Shown one piece after another: positions 6,119 through 6,884 of a DNA stretch of 6,884 nt (positions are counted from its first letter, which is position 1; the number at the start of each line of letters is the position of its first letter). The translations under genes and the position numbers were made by a program. The notes below the pieces were generated by a model. The model was not told where the DNA came from, did not search any database, and saw only the letters and a list, made by a program, of their open reading frames with translations. Source of the stretch: Methylococcaceae bacterium (lineage in GTDB: Bacteria; Pseudomonadota; Gammaproteobacteria; Methylococcales; Methylomonadaceae); the NCBI GenBank assembly GCA_013138855.1, contig WTBX01000209.1:1-6884 (forward strand), in the 5' to 3' direction.

Positions 6119-6565
6119 ATGTCTGGAAAGTTAGATATTTTACAAATACAAGAATTTTTACCTCATCGTTACCCTTTTCTATTAATAGACAGGGTTGTAG
6201 AGTGCGAGCCTGGTGTACGATTATTGGGCTTAAAAAACGTCACTTATAATGAGCCATTTTTTCAAGGACACTTTCCTCATGAGCCTATCATGCCAGGTGT
6301 ATTGATTTTAGAAGCTCTTGCACAAGCAACAGGTTTACTCGCATCAGAAACCGAACCAGAAGAGTTAGGCAAAGGTATGACTTATTATCTAGCAAGTATT
6401 GATAAAGCGCGTTTTAAACGTCGTGTTGTACCAGGTGACCAATTAATGCTTGAAGTTAAATTTTTAAAAAGTAAACGTAATATTTGGTCTTTTGAATGTA
6501 AAGCCGAAGTGGATGGCGAGCTTGCCGCCAGTGCTAATATTATGTGTGCTGCGATGGTTGAATAA
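6119..6565 (+). CDS. fabZ: 3-hydroxyacyl-[acyl-carrier-protein] dehydratase FabZ
   Basis: FabZ dehydrates (3R)-hydroxyacyl-ACP to trans-2-enoyl-ACP in each round of type II fatty acid synthesis and competes with lipid A synthesis for hydroxymyristoyl-ACP. It is 148 residues, a single hot-dog fold of normal length. The N-terminal LPHRYPFLLIDRV is at 14-26. The catalytic pair is His51 in FQGHFPHEPIMPG and Glu65 in VLILEALAQ. The ATG at 6119 gives the expected N-terminus; the only purine run upstream, AAAGG at 6095-6099, is too far away to be a good ribosome site. The 54-nt gap after skp holds no lpxD remnant. lpxA starts two bases after the stop, so FabZ and LpxA translation are probably coupled. 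Confidence 0.97.
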   Translation: MSGKLDILQIQEFLPHRYPFLLIDRVVECEPGVRLLGLKNVTYNEPFFQGHFPHEPIMPGVLILEALAQATGLLASETEPEELGKGMTYYLASIDKARFKRRVVPGDQLMLEVKFLKSKRNIWSFECKAEVDGELAASANIMCAAMVE

Positions 6566-6567
6566 TT

Positions 6568-6884
6568 TTGATTGATTCTAAAGCGGTTGTTGACCTTAAT
6601 GCTGAGATAGCCGATGACGTTAAAATCGGCCCTTTTTCTATTATTGGCGCAGATGTCCAGATTGACAGTGGAACGGTTATTGGCCCTCATGTAGTGATTA
6701 AAGGGCCTACGAAAATTGGTAAAGATAATCGAATTTATCAATTTTCTTCGATAGGTGAAGACCCTCAAGATAGAAAGTATGCGAATGAAATTACGCATCT
6801 TGAAATTGGCGACAGAAACACCATTCGAGAGTTTACAACTTTACATCGAGGTACTGTTCAAGACCATTCACTCACAAAAATAGG
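6568..6884 (+). CDS. lpxA: UDP-N-acetylglucosamine acyltransferase LpxA (5' part)
   Basis: LpxA transfers a 3-hydroxyacyl chain from ACP to the 3-OH of UDP-GlcNAc, the first step of lipid A synthesis. The 105 complete codons present align with the N-terminal 40% of E. coli LpxA: MIDSKAVV, then hexapeptide repeats of the left-handed beta-helix (IGPFSIIGADVQI, IGPHVVIKGPTKIG), IYQFSSIGEDPQDRKYA (56-72), VEIGDRN-like LEIGDRNTIRE (78-88) and HRGTVQ (93-98). The catalytic histidine (E. coli His125) lies beyond the window. The start must be TTG 6568: a TGA at 6559-6561 closes the frame upstream and no other standard start lies between. No clear Shine-Dalgarno is seen. Translation probably depends on ribosomes finishing fabZ two bases upstream. 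Confidence 0.95.
   Translation, partial: MIDSKAVVDLNAEIADDVKIGPFSIIGADVQIDSGTVIGPHVVIKGPTKIGKDNRIYQFSSIGEDPQDRKYANEITHLEIGDRNTIREFTTLHRGTVQDHSLTKI

Noticed and set aside
6385..6798. Long open frame on the - strand across fabZ and lpxA
   Set aside because: It is antisense to two clearly identified genes whose protein sequences match along their length. Its translation shows no recognisable motif.

Overview
The window reads as chromosomal DNA from an AT-rich gammaproteobacterium. The main evidence is a full EF-P beta-lysylation set (efp, epmA, epmB), a route found mainly in Gammaproteobacteria, beside an outer-membrane and lipid A block (bamA, skp, fabZ, lpxA) whose proteins resemble the E. 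coli ones along their length. I cannot fix the genus. A free-living methane or sulfur oxidiser would fit the base composition and the dispersed repeats, but that is a guess.

Layout. Positions 1-48 look like the 3' end of a + strand gene. Positions 49-328 are a gene-free stretch between two converging 3' ends. It holds a weak terminator-like hairpin, a perfect 28-bp-arm hairpin built from 9-nt repeats, and a nested imperfect inverted repeat. epmB lies on the - strand (329-1318). The gap to efp (1319-1553) is mostly a 143-bp element with 14-bp perfect terminal inverted repeats and an 8-bp target duplication, i.e. a MITE-like insertion that ends directly against the -35 box proposed for efp. efp (1554-2123) and epmA (2123-3094) share one base and are probably co-transcribed. 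bamA follows with its own TATAAT box and a non-ATG start, then skp, fabZ and the first 105 codons of lpxA, which runs off the window.

How the genes work together. EpmB makes (R)-beta-lysine and EpmA attaches it to Lys34 of EF-P, which then relieves ribosome stalling at proline-rich stretches. BamA is the core of the outer-membrane beta-barrel insertion machine, and Skp is the periplasmic chaperone that delivers its clients. FabZ supplies unsaturated acyl-ACP for fatty acid elongation, and LpxA takes hydroxyacyl-ACP from the same pool for the first step of lipid A synthesis. The order is the familiar bamA-skp-(lpxD)-fabZ-lpxA cluster, but lpxD is missing between skp and fabZ, and epmA rather than rseP lies upstream of bamA.

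I found no wholly new system. The points most worth checking are the MITE-like insertion with its intact target duplication, a serine in place of the normally invariant motif 3 arginine of EpmA, and the repeat-built hairpin at 54-116.
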